Below, one piece after another: positions 54,298 through 61,498 of a stretch of DNA of 64,000 nt (position 1 is the stretch's first letter; every line of letters begins with the position of its first letter). A model generated the notes under the pieces. That model did not search any database. It worked only from the letters and a program-made list of their open reading frames with translations, and was not told the origin of the DNA. The translations under genes were made by a program, and so were the position numbers. Origin of the DNA: RPRB01 sp035519675 (lineage in GTDB: Bacteria; Myxococcota; Myxococcia; Myxococcales; Myxococcaceae); NCBI GenBank assembly GCA_035519675.1, contig DATIWB010000099.1, forward strand, positions 169,360 to 233,359, in the 5' to 3' direction.

Positions 54298-56983
54298 CCG
54301 AGACCTCGAGCATGGGCGACGGAGCCGCGCTCCCGTCGGGGGAGGCGGTGAGCCAGCGGCGATCGCGTGCCAGCCGTCGCGCGAGCAACCGGACCATCTG
54401 GCTCCGCTGTCGCAGGAGGATGGCCACGAAGCCCTCGGAGGTGAGCCCGGGACGGAGCACCGAGCGGGAGTCGCGAGGGGCCGAGCCGGGTGCCTCGAGC
54501 AGCTGGAGGATCCGGTCGCGCCAGCGAACCGGGAGCAGCTCCAGGAGCACCTCGGTGGCAGTTTCCCGCTGTTCGGGGCTGCCGGACCGGGTCCCCCGGA
54601 ACGCCTGCTCCAGCTGACGACCGGGAAGGAGGAGGTCGAGGGTGCGGAAGGCCCGCTCCAGGGCGCGGGTCTCCTTGTCCTGGAGGAGCTCGACCAGCAG
54701 TCGACCCGCTGGATTTCCGTCGCCGGCGATCGAGAGCCGCTCGCCAGCGATGCGGAGCGCGCGGTCCTTGCTGGCGGCGGCCAGCTCGACCTCGAGCGCC
54801 TCGGCAAGACGTCCCCCGTCGAGCGAGAGTCCAGGATGTGCCCTTCTCAGCTGATTGAGGGCGCGGAGCGAGCGGAACCGGCTGAGCCCGCCTCGGGGCT
54901 GGGCGATCCGCGCGAGCAGCGCAGGCGCGGCCTCCCCGGGAGGGAACCCGGCCAGCGCCGCCGGCAGCTCACGTGCGAGGGCGAAGGGCGTCGTCTCCTG
55001 GAGAAGCAGCGTCGCCAGGAGATCTCGGGCCGGCCGGCCCATCTGCAGCAGGGCCCTCCGCGCTCCGGGCCGCAGGACGGGATCGACCAGCAGCGCGACC
55101 GTGCGGGAGATGAACCTGGCCGGGAGCGGGGAGAAGGCGTCCGATGCCCGGAGCAGCTCCTGCTGGACTTGCCGGTCCTCCGACTGGAACATCCACAGCG
55201 CCAGGCGCAGCAGGTCCGAGCGGGGAGCGTTGGCGATCGCCCAGGCGAGGGCGCGGCGGTCCTCGATGCTTCCACGCCGGGCGGCGAGGACGAGCATTCC
55301 CCGGAAACGGCGGCCGCGTGCCGGATCCCCCGAGAGAGCGACCAGCGCCGAGGCGCGGACCTTCGGCGCGCGATCGCCGAGGAGGTGCACCAGCTCTCCG
55401 ACCGGCTTCCCGGTCTGCACCCAGAGTTCGGCTGCCGCGGACCGGACCTCCGCAGAGGCGTGGCCGAGCAGGGTGGGAAGCAGCGTCCCGAGGTCGGGGC
55501 GGTGCAGCGGGGCGAGCACGCGCAGGGCGGCGAGCACCACCGAGGCGTCCGAGTGGTGCAACACGCGCGTCGGTATGAGATCGGCCCGTCCGCCCCGTGA
55601 CAGCAGCTCGAGAGAGGTGAGCACCTCGACCGTTCGTGTCGAGCCGAGCGCGGCCACCAGGATCTCCGCCGAGGCCCGGTCGAGGTCCCTTGGGGCGGGG
55701 GACTCCAGCCGTCCCGATCGGAGCTGCGCCTGAAAACGGGCCAGGTATCGAGAGCGGAGCGCGCGTGAGGCCAGGACCCAGAGGAGCGCGACGGTCGCGA
55801 GCAGCGTGGTGACGATCTGCAGCTTGGCTGTCGCTGGAACCCAGCCGGTCACGAGGAGGACGACGGACGCAGCCGCCTGTCCTCCCCGTTGCCCGACGAC
55901 GTCGATCGACGGCTTGATGAGCCGCCGTTCCGCGGTGGCCACCGGGATGTACAGCAGCTCGGTGCCGACCCGGTGGATGGACGGGCGGACGCCGCCGTCC
56001 AGCATCTTGAGGAGGAAGAGGAGCGCCATGCTTCCGACCAACGCGAAACCGGCGGTACTGGCGAGCACCAGGGCGGGGAGCAGTGCCAGGCTGCGGGTGA
56101 CGCCCGCTCGTCGGAGCAATGCGCGTACCAGGAGGAGCTCCGCGACGAGCGCCAGGAGGCTCTGACCCAGCTGGACGTTGGCGATCACCTGCGGGATGCG
56201 AGCCGGCGCGCTGCCGGCCACGAGCGCGGCCTTGAACAGGTAGTCGAGCAGCGTGGCGCTGGCGGCGGTCAGCAGCGTGAGCCCTGCCAGCAGCCGGAGA
56301 TAGGGATCCTCCCGGAGGGCCGAAGGGACCGCCCTGCTGACCACGGCCGCGGGCTCGGTCGGCAAGCCGGTGCCCACCTTCGGGACGGCGACGACGGCGA
56401 GGAGGATCGCCGCGAACGTGACGCCGGCGGATGCGGGGAGCAGCAGGGTGGGCGCGAAGGTCCGGAGAAGGAGGCGGGCGCCGGCGCTTCCGGCCACCGC
56501 GCCAAACAGTCCGCCGGCCGCAATGAACCCGAAGATCCTCTTGGCGTCACCCAGCGCAAAGGCCTCGTCCGCGGTGAGCCAGAACTGGACGAAGACCAGC
56601 GAGGAGAAGAGAGCGGTCCAGACGTAGAAGGCCACCACGGCGCCCCGTTGACCCGTCGCCAGCCAGAAGATCAGCGTGATGGTTCCGGTGCCGAGGAGCG
56701 TGATGGGAAGCGCACCGCGGTGCCCGGTGGACCACAAGAGGCGCTGGAGCGGGGTGAGCGCCAGCACCGTGGCGGTCACCGCGAGGAAGACGAACGGAAG
56801 GCGGCTGATCGGTTGCTGGGTCAGGAAGAGGCTGTCGCGCGCGGTCTCCAGTAGAGTGTGAGCCCCCACGAGCAGGAAGAGCAGCGCGGCGAACGGAAGG
56901 GCCCGCCGGAGGGCAATTGCGCTGGTGGTTGCCGGCTCGACCGGGGAGTGGTCCGGAAGGAGGACGCGATCCTGGTCAGACAT
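54290..56983 (-). CDS. Npt/TLC-like major-facilitator transporter with HEAT-repeat tail
   Basis: 897 residues from ATG 56983 (GGGAG upstream). Residues 20-415 contain about 12 hydrophobic helices and resemble the ATP/ADP-translocase-like (Npt) group (LVGAHTLLETARDSLFLTQQ, VRPSIHRVGTELLYIPV). Residues about 440-880 are soluble and helical with HEAT-type repeats (VLTSLELLSRGGRADLI, HASAEVRSAAAELWV, APKVRASALVALSGD). In related bacteria such transporters can carry HEAT and cyclic-nucleotide domains in one chain; here the latter is a separate overlapping gene. The substrate is unknown. The sigma factor stop is 17 bp upstream. Confidence 0.8.
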   Translation of the reverse strand: MSDQDRVLLPDHSPVEPATTSAIALRRALPFAALLFLLVGAHTLLETARDSLFLTQQPISRLPFVFLAVTATVLALTPLQRLLWSTGHRGALPITLLGTGTITLIFWLATGQRGAVVAFYVWTALFSSLVFVQFWLTADEAFALGDAKRIFGFIAAGGLFGAVAGSAGARLLLRTFAPTLLLPASAGVTFAAILLAVVAVPKVGTGLPTEPAAVVSRAVPSALREDPYLRLLAGLTLLTAASATLLDYLFKAALVAGSAPARIPQVIANVQLGQSLLALVAELLLVRALLRRAGVTRSLALLPALVLASTAGFALVGSMALLFLLKMLDGGVRPSIHRVGTELLYIPVATAERRLIKPSIDVVGQRGGQAAASVVLLVTGWVPATAKLQIVTTLLATVALLWVLASRALRSRYLARFQAQLRSGRLESPAPRDLDRASAEILVAALGSTRTVEVLTSLELLSRGGRADLIPTRVLHHSDASVVLAALRVLAPLHRPDLGTLLPTLLGHASAEVRSAAAELWVQTGKPVGELVHLLGDRAPKVRASALVALSGDPARGRRFRGMLVLAARRGSIEDRRALAWAIANAPRSDLLRLALWMFQSEDRQVQQELLRASDAFSPLPARFISRTVALLVDPVLRPGARRALLQMGRPARDLLATLLLQETTPFALARELPAALAGFPPGEAAPALLARIAQPRGGLSRFRSLRALNQLRRAHPGLSLDGGRLAEALEVELAAASKDRALRIAGERLSIAGDGNPAGRLLVELLQDKETRALERAFRTLDLLLPGRQLEQAFRGTRSGSPEQRETATEVLLELLPVRWRDRILQLLEAPGSAPRDSRSVLRPGLTSEGFVAILLRQRSQMVRLLARRLARDRRWLTASPDGSAAPSPMLEVSDG

Positions 56984-57000
56984 GGAGGCTCCCGGAGCCG

Positions 57001-57618
57001 TCAGGCAGCGAATCTGACCAGCTTGGTGCGGAGCCGGGCACGCGCTCGCGAAAGACGGACCCGCCGGGCGAGATCGGTGATCTTCAAGGTGTCTCTCGTC
57101 TCCGCGGGGCTATAGCCCGACAGCTCGAGAAGGACGACGGACCGTTGCGTGGCAGGAAGCGCCTGCACCTCGGCATCCAGCGCGCAGCGCTTCTCCCGGG
57201 CGAACACCAGGCGTTCGGCGGTCGCCTCGGTCACGGGCTCCGGGAAGGGCTGGCTCGCGGGTGGGGCTGTCGGCGGGTCCGACGGGTTCTGGTGCTGGGG
57301 GAAGCTGGAGAGCGGGAGGACGCGGGACTCCTTCCGTCGGCAGTCTCTTGCTCGATTGATGGCGATCCCCGTGAGCCAGGTCAACAGACTCGAGCGGCCC
57401 TCGAATTGGTTCAGGCGGGTGAAGGCCACGAGCCAGGTGTCCTGGACCGCGTCCTCGGCGAGCGCCCGGTCGTGCAAGATCTCCAGCGCTTGCCGGAGCA
57501 GCCGCCCCTGGTAGCGGCGGACCAGTTCGGTCCGTGCAGCTTGATCGCCAGCGCGAAGGCGCTGGAGGAGCTGGACCTCCTGAGCGGTGGTGGAGGGTCT
57601 CTGGACGCGGGGCGACAT
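57001..57618 (-). CDS. ECF-type RNA polymerase sigma factor
   Basis: 205 residues from ATG 57618, where GAAGGAG lies 6 nt upstream; the ATG at 57624 touches that site and is unlikely. Sigma region 2 is at about 15-85 (LVRRYQGRLLRQALEILHD, AEDAVQDTWLVAF, LTWLTGIAINRARD). A Pro/Ser-rich linker of about 50 residues follows, then region 4 (LPATQRSVVLLELSGYSPAE, TDLARRVRLSRARARLRTKL). No anti-sigma gene is adjacent; the next gene, after 17 bp, is the Npt/HEAT transporter, so the transporter is a possible sensor. Two TetR-type operators lie upstream. Confidence 0.9.
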   Translation of the reverse strand: MSPRVQRPSTTAQEVQLLQRLRAGDQAARTELVRRYQGRLLRQALEILHDRALAEDAVQDTWLVAFTRLNQFEGRSSLLTWLTGIAINRARDCRRKESRVLPLSSFPQHQNPSDPPTAPPASQPFPEPVTEATAERLVFAREKRCALDAEVQALPATQRSVVLLELSGYSPAETRDTLKITDLARRVRLSRARARLRTKLVRFAA

Positions 57619-57682
57619 CGTCATCTCCTTCGGACCTGCAGCGTTCGCTGTCGAAAGGCGGCGTTCGCGGTTCTCATTGGAG

Positions 57683-57700
57683 CATCTAACTAGTTAGTTA
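57683..57700. promoter_or_regulatory. TetR-type operator, site 1 (ECF sigma promoter region)
   Basis: Minus-strand reading TAACTAACTAGTTAGATG, 65-82 bp upstream of the sigma factor start. It fits TAACYAACNNGTTRGTTA at 15 of 18 positions. A 15-bp core (AACTAGTTAGTTACA on the plus strand, 57688-57702) is identical to the copy beside the potassium channel gene. The adjoining region is the most A/T-rich in the gap and probably includes the promoter. Confidence 0.6.
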
Positions 57701-57869
57701 CAACGAGTATCTTCATAGTGTCCTGGCGGGGCGACGTCAAGCTGCCATGAAAGTGACCGCATTCCAGCCACTTGCACGCAATGACCCACGGTCGTCGGGG
57801 GTGGCTCCGGGTCAGCCCGTGTCCGCGGGGCACAGCGGCAGGAGCAGCGAGTCCGCTCGCCGCGACAGG

Positions 57870-57894
57870 GGATCCCCCTGTGGCAGGGGGATCC
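57870..57894 (-). terminator. Strong inverted repeat downstream of ackA, possible terminator
   Basis: GGATCCCCCTG-TGG-CAGGGGGATCC: 11-bp perfect arms with a 3-nt loop, about 104 nt beyond the ackA stop. The stem is very stable, but no T-run follows on either strand, so it is either a rho-independent-like terminator of the type seen in high-GC genomes or a structured RNA or protein site. Confidence 0.45.
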
Positions 57895-57913
57895 GTGGCA
57901 TGGCCCGAGCTGG

Positions 57914-57931
57914 TTACCAACCGGTTAGTTG
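57914..57931. promoter_or_regulatory. TetR-type operator, site 2
   Basis: Minus-strand reading CAACTAACCGGTTGGTAA fits TAACYAACNNGTTRGTTA except at the outer edge. The central 8 bp AACCGGTT is a perfect palindrome. It sits between the ackA stop and the sigma factor gene, about 230 bp upstream of site 1. Confidence 0.5.
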
Positions 57932-57997
57932 CTCAAGGTTCCCGAGCGCGTCGAACCCTCGAGATTCGTGCTGGGTTCCTTCGGGGACCGGGCCCGC

Positions 57998-59182
57998 TCA
58001 GGTGCCAGCGATCAGCCGCCGGGTGTGCCTGGCGATCATCAGTTCCTCGTCGGTGGGAATCACATAGGCCGGAACGCCGCTGGTGGGGGCGGTGATCAGC
58101 GGGCCACCCCCGGCGTTGGCTGCGCGGTCGAGGGCGAGGCCGAGCCAGCCGGCGCCCTGGACCACTCCCTCGCGGACGGGGACTGCGTGTTCGCCGATGC
58201 CTCCGCTGAAGACCAGTGCGTCGAGCCCGCCCAGCGCGGCGGTCAGCGAGCCGAGCTCGCGACCGATGCGGTACACGAACAGGTCCACCGCGAGCTTTGC
58301 CCGCGGCGCGTCGCTGGAGAGCAGCGCTCGCATGTCACTGGAGACTCCGGAGACCCCGAGCAGACCGGACTGCTGGTAGATGAGCTTCTCGATCGCCCGG
58401 GCGTCCATCTTCAGCGCGTCCATCAGATAGAGCATCACCCCGGGGTCGATGGACCCGCACCGGCTCCCCATGGGGAGGCCATCGACCGCGGTGAAGCCCA
58501 TGGTGCTGGCCACGCTGCGGCCGGCGTGCATGGCGCACATGCTGGCGCCGTTTCCGAGGTGTGCGACCACCACCCGCCCTGCAGCCGCCCGGGGGTCGAT
58601 CGCCCTCAGCGCGCCGGAGATGTACTCGTAGGAGAGGCCGTGGAAGCCGTAGCGGCGCACGCCGTGGTCGGTGATCTCCTTCGGCAAGGCGAAGGCCTGG
58701 GCCAGCTCCGGCTGGGTACGGTGGAAGGCGGTGTCGAAGCACGCCACCTGCGGCAGGGTGGGGATCTCCTCGAGGGCGAACCGGATCGGGGCCAGGTTGT
58801 GCGGCTGGTGGAGCGGCGCCAGCGGGATGAGCGTCTCCAGCTTCCTCACCACCTCCGCGCTCAGCCGGGTGGGTTCGGAGAACTCCACGCCGCCGTGGAC
58901 CACCCGGTGGCCGACGGCGATCAGCTCGTGTGCGCCCCTGCTGCTGCGGAGGAAGGCGACCAGATGAGCGATGGCCCCCTGGTGACCGAGCGGCTCCCCC
59001 TTCTTCCAGCGGTGCTCGGAGACGACCGTCCCGTCCGTCTCCTTGGCGATGAAGGTCGGCTCCGTGTACAGCCCCTCGGTCTGTCCCCGGAGCCAGGGCT
59101 GGAGCTCGGCCCCCCGGCAGAGGAAGAGGGAGAACTTGAGGCTCGAGGAGCCGGCGTTGATGACCAGGATCGCGTCGGCCAT
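57998..59182 (-). CDS. ackA: Acetate kinase
   Basis: 394 residues. ASKHA-family motifs: NAGSSSLKF (residues 9-17), GHRVVHGG, CFDTAFHRT, RRYGFHGLSYEY, HLGNGASMCA, GSRCGSIDPG and FSGGIGEH. It interconverts acetyl phosphate plus ADP with acetate plus ATP. No phosphotransacetylase is adjacent, so the phosphoketolase at 28.8-31.3 kb is a natural source of acetyl phosphate. The neighbour upstream is a potassium channel gene 228 bp away. Confidence 0.95.
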   Translation of the reverse strand: MADAILVINAGSSSLKFSLFLCRGAELQPWLRGQTEGLYTEPTFIAKETDGTVVSEHRWKKGEPLGHQGAIAHLVAFLRSSRGAHELIAVGHRVVHGGVEFSEPTRLSAEVVRKLETLIPLAPLHQPHNLAPIRFALEEIPTLPQVACFDTAFHRTQPELAQAFALPKEITDHGVRRYGFHGLSYEYISGALRAIDPRAAAGRVVVAHLGNGASMCAMHAGRSVASTMGFTAVDGLPMGSRCGSIDPGVMLYLMDALKMDARAIEKLIYQQSGLLGVSGVSSDMRALLSSDAPRAKLAVDLFVYRIGRELGSLTAALGGLDALVFSGGIGEHAVPVREGVVQGAGWLGLALDRAANAGGGPLITAPTSGVPAYVIPTDEELMIARHTRRLIAGT

Positions 59183-59186
59183 GGCC

Positions 59187-59276
59187 TCAGCTCACCACGC
59201 GCCGGGTGCTGGTCCGCCGCGGCTCCGCCACCAGCGCCCCCACGCCTTCGGCCCGATCCGTTTCGTCGTCGTCCAT
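59187..59276 (-). CDS. Possible 29-residue peptide upstream of ackA
   Basis: ATG 59276 has GAGGTG 6 nt upstream and reads MDDDETDRAEGVGALVAEPR plus nine residues, stopping 4 bp before the ackA start. It could be a leader peptide coupled to ackA or chance. The rest of the 228-bp gap shows no clear element. Confidence 0.2.
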   Translation of the reverse strand: MDDDETDRAEGVGALVAEPRRTSTRRVVS

Positions 59277-59410
59277 GTCTGCACCTCGCGGCCGGCCGGG
59301 TCGAAGGAGAGCAACGTGCTCTCGCCTCGTGCACGTTGCGCCATCCGCGACCGTTCCTGGAGCTAGTGGCCAACGTCCCGAGGATTGTTTCCGTGGCTGA
59401 GCGCGGCAGT

Positions 59411-60274
59411 TCAGGAGCGTGCCCCGTCCGGCTCGACCTCGTCGAAGCCTTGGAGGTCGAGGCGCTTCCTCGGCCCGAGCAGCTCGGCGACCCGGTTCAC
59501 GAAGCGCCGGCCGAAGAGGATCTCATTGGTCGTGTACAGACGGCCCGCCTGGACGAGCTGCCCGGTGGGGCCATCGATGCCCACCACCGTGGCGAAGAGC
59601 TCCGCTGCACTGGCCCGGACGGAACCAGGGGTGGCACCGTGCAGGGGGCTGGATGCATCCATGGTGTGAACCATCGTCAGTCCGCCCGAGGAGAGGGGCG
59701 AGAACTCGCGAGTCAGCGCCAGGTCGTGCATCCGGTGGAGCGTCTGGCCCTCGGCGTCGCGCTCCGTGCGGATCAGGGTGAGACGGACCAGGGCCCCGGC
59801 GATGGAGCTCCACTGCTCGCTCCTGACCCGGACCATGAGGGTTGGCACCCCCTGCAGCGGGGTCACCACTGCCACCCGGGCGAACGCCACGCGGGGATGG
59901 ACCGTCGAGGCCCGGGCGAAGACCAGCCCGGTCGCCATGACGGTCAATATCGGCGCCAGCAGCGCCTCGATGGTCACCACCAGATTCGCGACCAGCGACA
60001 CCGGATGCATCTGGCCGTAGCCGAGGGTGGCCAGCGTCTGCACGCTGAAGAAGAAGGCGTCGGCGAACGAGCCAGGTCGGGCATGCGCGATGCCGCCCAC
60101 GGTGAAGTACAGCACCGCAAAGGGCAGGTTCACCGCCAGGAACAGCGCGGCGAGCACCGCCAGCACCAGCCATGGGGGTGCCGAGAGGAGGCGGCGGTAC
60201 GCGTTGCCGAGGGCCGACAAGTGCCCGGCGGACGCGGGAACGGCGCTCACGAGATGCCCTTGGGATAATCCCAT
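59411..60274 (-). CDS. KirBac-type inward-rectifier potassium channel
   Basis: 287 residues from ATG 60274; a GTG at 60250 with AGGG upstream is an alternative. Two membrane helices (about 35-60 and 95-120) flank the pore helix and filter TLGYGQ (83-88) followed by MHP, as in KirBac channels (usually TVGYGD). The cytoplasmic Ig-like domain follows with family blocks HPRVAFARVAVVTPLQGVPT, LVRLTLIRTERDAEG and HTMDASSPLHG. Substitution of Asp by Gln after the filter may alter the outer mouth. An operator-like site lies directly upstream (60277-60294), so expression is probably TetR-controlled. Confidence 0.9.
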   Translation of the reverse strand: MGLSQGHLVSAVPASAGHLSALGNAYRRLLSAPPWLVLAVLAALFLAVNLPFAVLYFTVGGIAHARPGSFADAFFFSVQTLATLGYGQMHPVSLVANLVVTIEALLAPILTVMATGLVFARASTVHPRVAFARVAVVTPLQGVPTLMVRVRSEQWSSIAGALVRLTLIRTERDAEGQTLHRMHDLALTREFSPLSSGGLTMVHTMDASSPLHGATPGSVRASAAELFATVVGIDGPTGQLVQAGRLYTTNEILFGRRFVNRVAELLGPRKRLDLQGFDEVEPDGARS

Positions 60275-60276
60275 GA

Positions 60277-60294
60277 CAACAAACTAGTTAGTTA
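60277..60294. promoter_or_regulatory. TetR-type operator, site 3 (potassium channel promoter)
   Basis: Minus-strand reading TAACTAACTAGTTTGTTG, 2 bp upstream of the channel ATG (26 bp upstream of the alternative GTG). It shares 15 identical bases with site 1. Binding here would block either promoter escape or ribosome access. Confidence 0.6.
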
Positions 60295-60344
60295 CATAGA
60301 GTCCGAAAGTCAAGGGGGATCGGCTGGCGAGAGGGCCTCGGGTG

Positions 60345-60995
60345 TCACGCCGTGCGCCGCTCGAGCGCGTTGTCCGGCTCCAGAAGGATGCGGCAGACGT
60401 AGTCGACGAATTGTTCGTCGGTGTAGTCCAGGCCGGCCTGCTCCCGGGCCAGGGTCATCACTGAGTGCTGGAGCGGGTATCCGAGGGCCAGCGAGATCAA
60501 CACCGAGCGGAACAGCTCAGGATCCGTCGTGGCGCGCAGCTCCCCTGCCGCGCGTCCTCGCCGGACCAAGTCCGAGATCAGCTCGAGCAGAGGACCGGAG
60601 CTGTCGAGAATGATCTCGCGACCGCTCCGTCCGTTCGAGAGAAGGTCCCAGGCGAGGAGCCGCGAGAATGCCCGATCCCTGATGAGCATTCTGAGGAAGC
60701 GCCGAACGATCTCCTCCAGGGCTCGACGTGGGCTCACCTCCGCGGCCAGGGCCTCGGAAAGCGCGGGGTCGGCGAACTCTCCGAGGCGAGAGGAGAGGAC
60801 GGCGCGATAGATCCCGCTCTTGTCTCCGTAGTAGGCGTAGATCAGCGCCTTGTTCGCCCCGGCACGCGCGGCGATCTCGTCCACGCGCGCTCCGGCGAAG
60901 CCCTTCTCGGCAAACACCAAGGTGGCCGCGTCCAGCAGGACCTCGCGGGTCGCCGTCGCGTCCCTGGGGCGCGGCCTCTTGCGGTGCGGTGCCAT
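60345..60995 (-). CDS. TetR-family transcriptional repressor
   Basis: 216 residues from ATG 60995. The N-terminal helix-turn-helix is textbook: TREVLLDAATLVFAEKGFAG, then ARVDEIAARAGANKALIYAY and YGDKSGIYRAVL. The C-terminal ligand domain is helical and of TetR_C type (LEEIVRRFLRMLIRDRAFSR, DPELFRSVLISLALGYPLQH). A perfect 18-bp palindrome lies 12 bp before the start, which signals autoregulation. It is downstream of an RND efflux gene and a small winged-helix gene, an arrangement often used to control efflux. The ligand is unknown. Confidence 0.92.
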   Translation of the reverse strand: MAPHRKRPRPRDATATREVLLDAATLVFAEKGFAGARVDEIAARAGANKALIYAYYGDKSGIYRAVLSSRLGEFADPALSEALAAEVSPRRALEEIVRRFLRMLIRDRAFSRLLAWDLLSNGRSGREIILDSSGPLLELISDLVRRGRAAGELRATTDPELFRSVLISLALGYPLQHSVMTLAREQAGLDYTDEQFVDYVCRILLEPDNALERRTA

Positions 60996-61006
60996 GTAAT
61001 TCTATT

Positions 61007-61024
61007 TAACCAACATGTTGGTTA
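61007..61024. promoter_or_regulatory. TetR autoregulatory operator, site 4
   Basis: TAACCAACATGTTGGTTA is a perfect 18-bp palindrome, 12 bp upstream of the TetR start, in a local A/T-rich patch. It defines the consensus to which the three other sites were matched. Confidence 0.75.
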
Positions 61025-61070
61025 CTCGGCAACATCTATCGGTCCGAAGCCACCAGCGCGCCGCACCCCG

Positions 61071-61403
61071 TCATGCCGCCGCGAGCGCGTGGTCGCTCGC
61101 CGTCGGCTCCTCGACCAGCCGCAGGGACGCGGTCTGCCGCATCTGCTCGATCGCCGCGCGGTAGTCCTCGAGGGCCAGCGCCATCGCGCACTGACCCTCG
61201 CGGGACAGCTCGTACCGTGCTCCCACCCGGCGGACGAGGCCGAGGGCGGTCAGGCGGTCGATCGTCGCCAGCGCAACCCTTCGGTCGAAGGTCGGACCTT
61301 CGGCGACGGCCAGCGCCCGCCGGGTCAGCTCCGATCTACAGAGTGGCCGCGGCGACAACGCGGAGAGCAGGGCGAGATCCGAAAGCGAGAGCATCGTGCG
61401 CAT
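61071..61403 (-). CDS. Small winged-helix (PadR/MarR-like) protein
   Basis: 110 residues from ATG 61403, which has GGAG 8 nt upstream. A GTG at 61502 overlapping the RND stop (GTGA) is an alternative that would add 33 unordered residues. The fold looks like a winged helix: LSLSDLALLSALSPRPLCRS, then RRVALATIDRLTALGLVRRV (recognition helix and wing) and RYELSREGQCAMALALEDYR. It may be a local regulator of the efflux operon or a structural winged-helix domain. It follows the RND gene closely. Confidence 0.65.
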   Translation of the reverse strand: MRTMLSLSDLALLSALSPRPLCRSELTRRALAVAEGPTFDRRVALATIDRLTALGLVRRVGARYELSREGQCAMALALEDYRAAIEQMRQTASLRLVEEPTASDHALAAA

Positions 61404-61498
61404 GGGGAGCACTCCAGTGACTCCTGCCTTCCTGGTTTCGCGAGCGCGCTGGGGTGTTTCGGCGACCTTGACCTGCGGCGAGGGAGCGCCAGGCGCGC

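Larger units (their letters stand above)
57619..57997. other. Intergenic region between ackA and the ECF sigma gene
   Basis: A 379-bp gap with no credible gene. It holds two operator-like palindromes (57683-57700 and 57914-57931) and a strong 11-bp-arm hairpin (57870-57894). Both flanking genes are on the minus strand, so it combines the 3' end of ackA with the control region of the sigma/transporter operon. Confidence 0.6.

Noticed and set aside
57929..60268. A 779-codon plus-strand frame opposite ackA and the KirBac channel
   Set aside because: Antisense to two genes with textbook motifs; no domain signal of its own.
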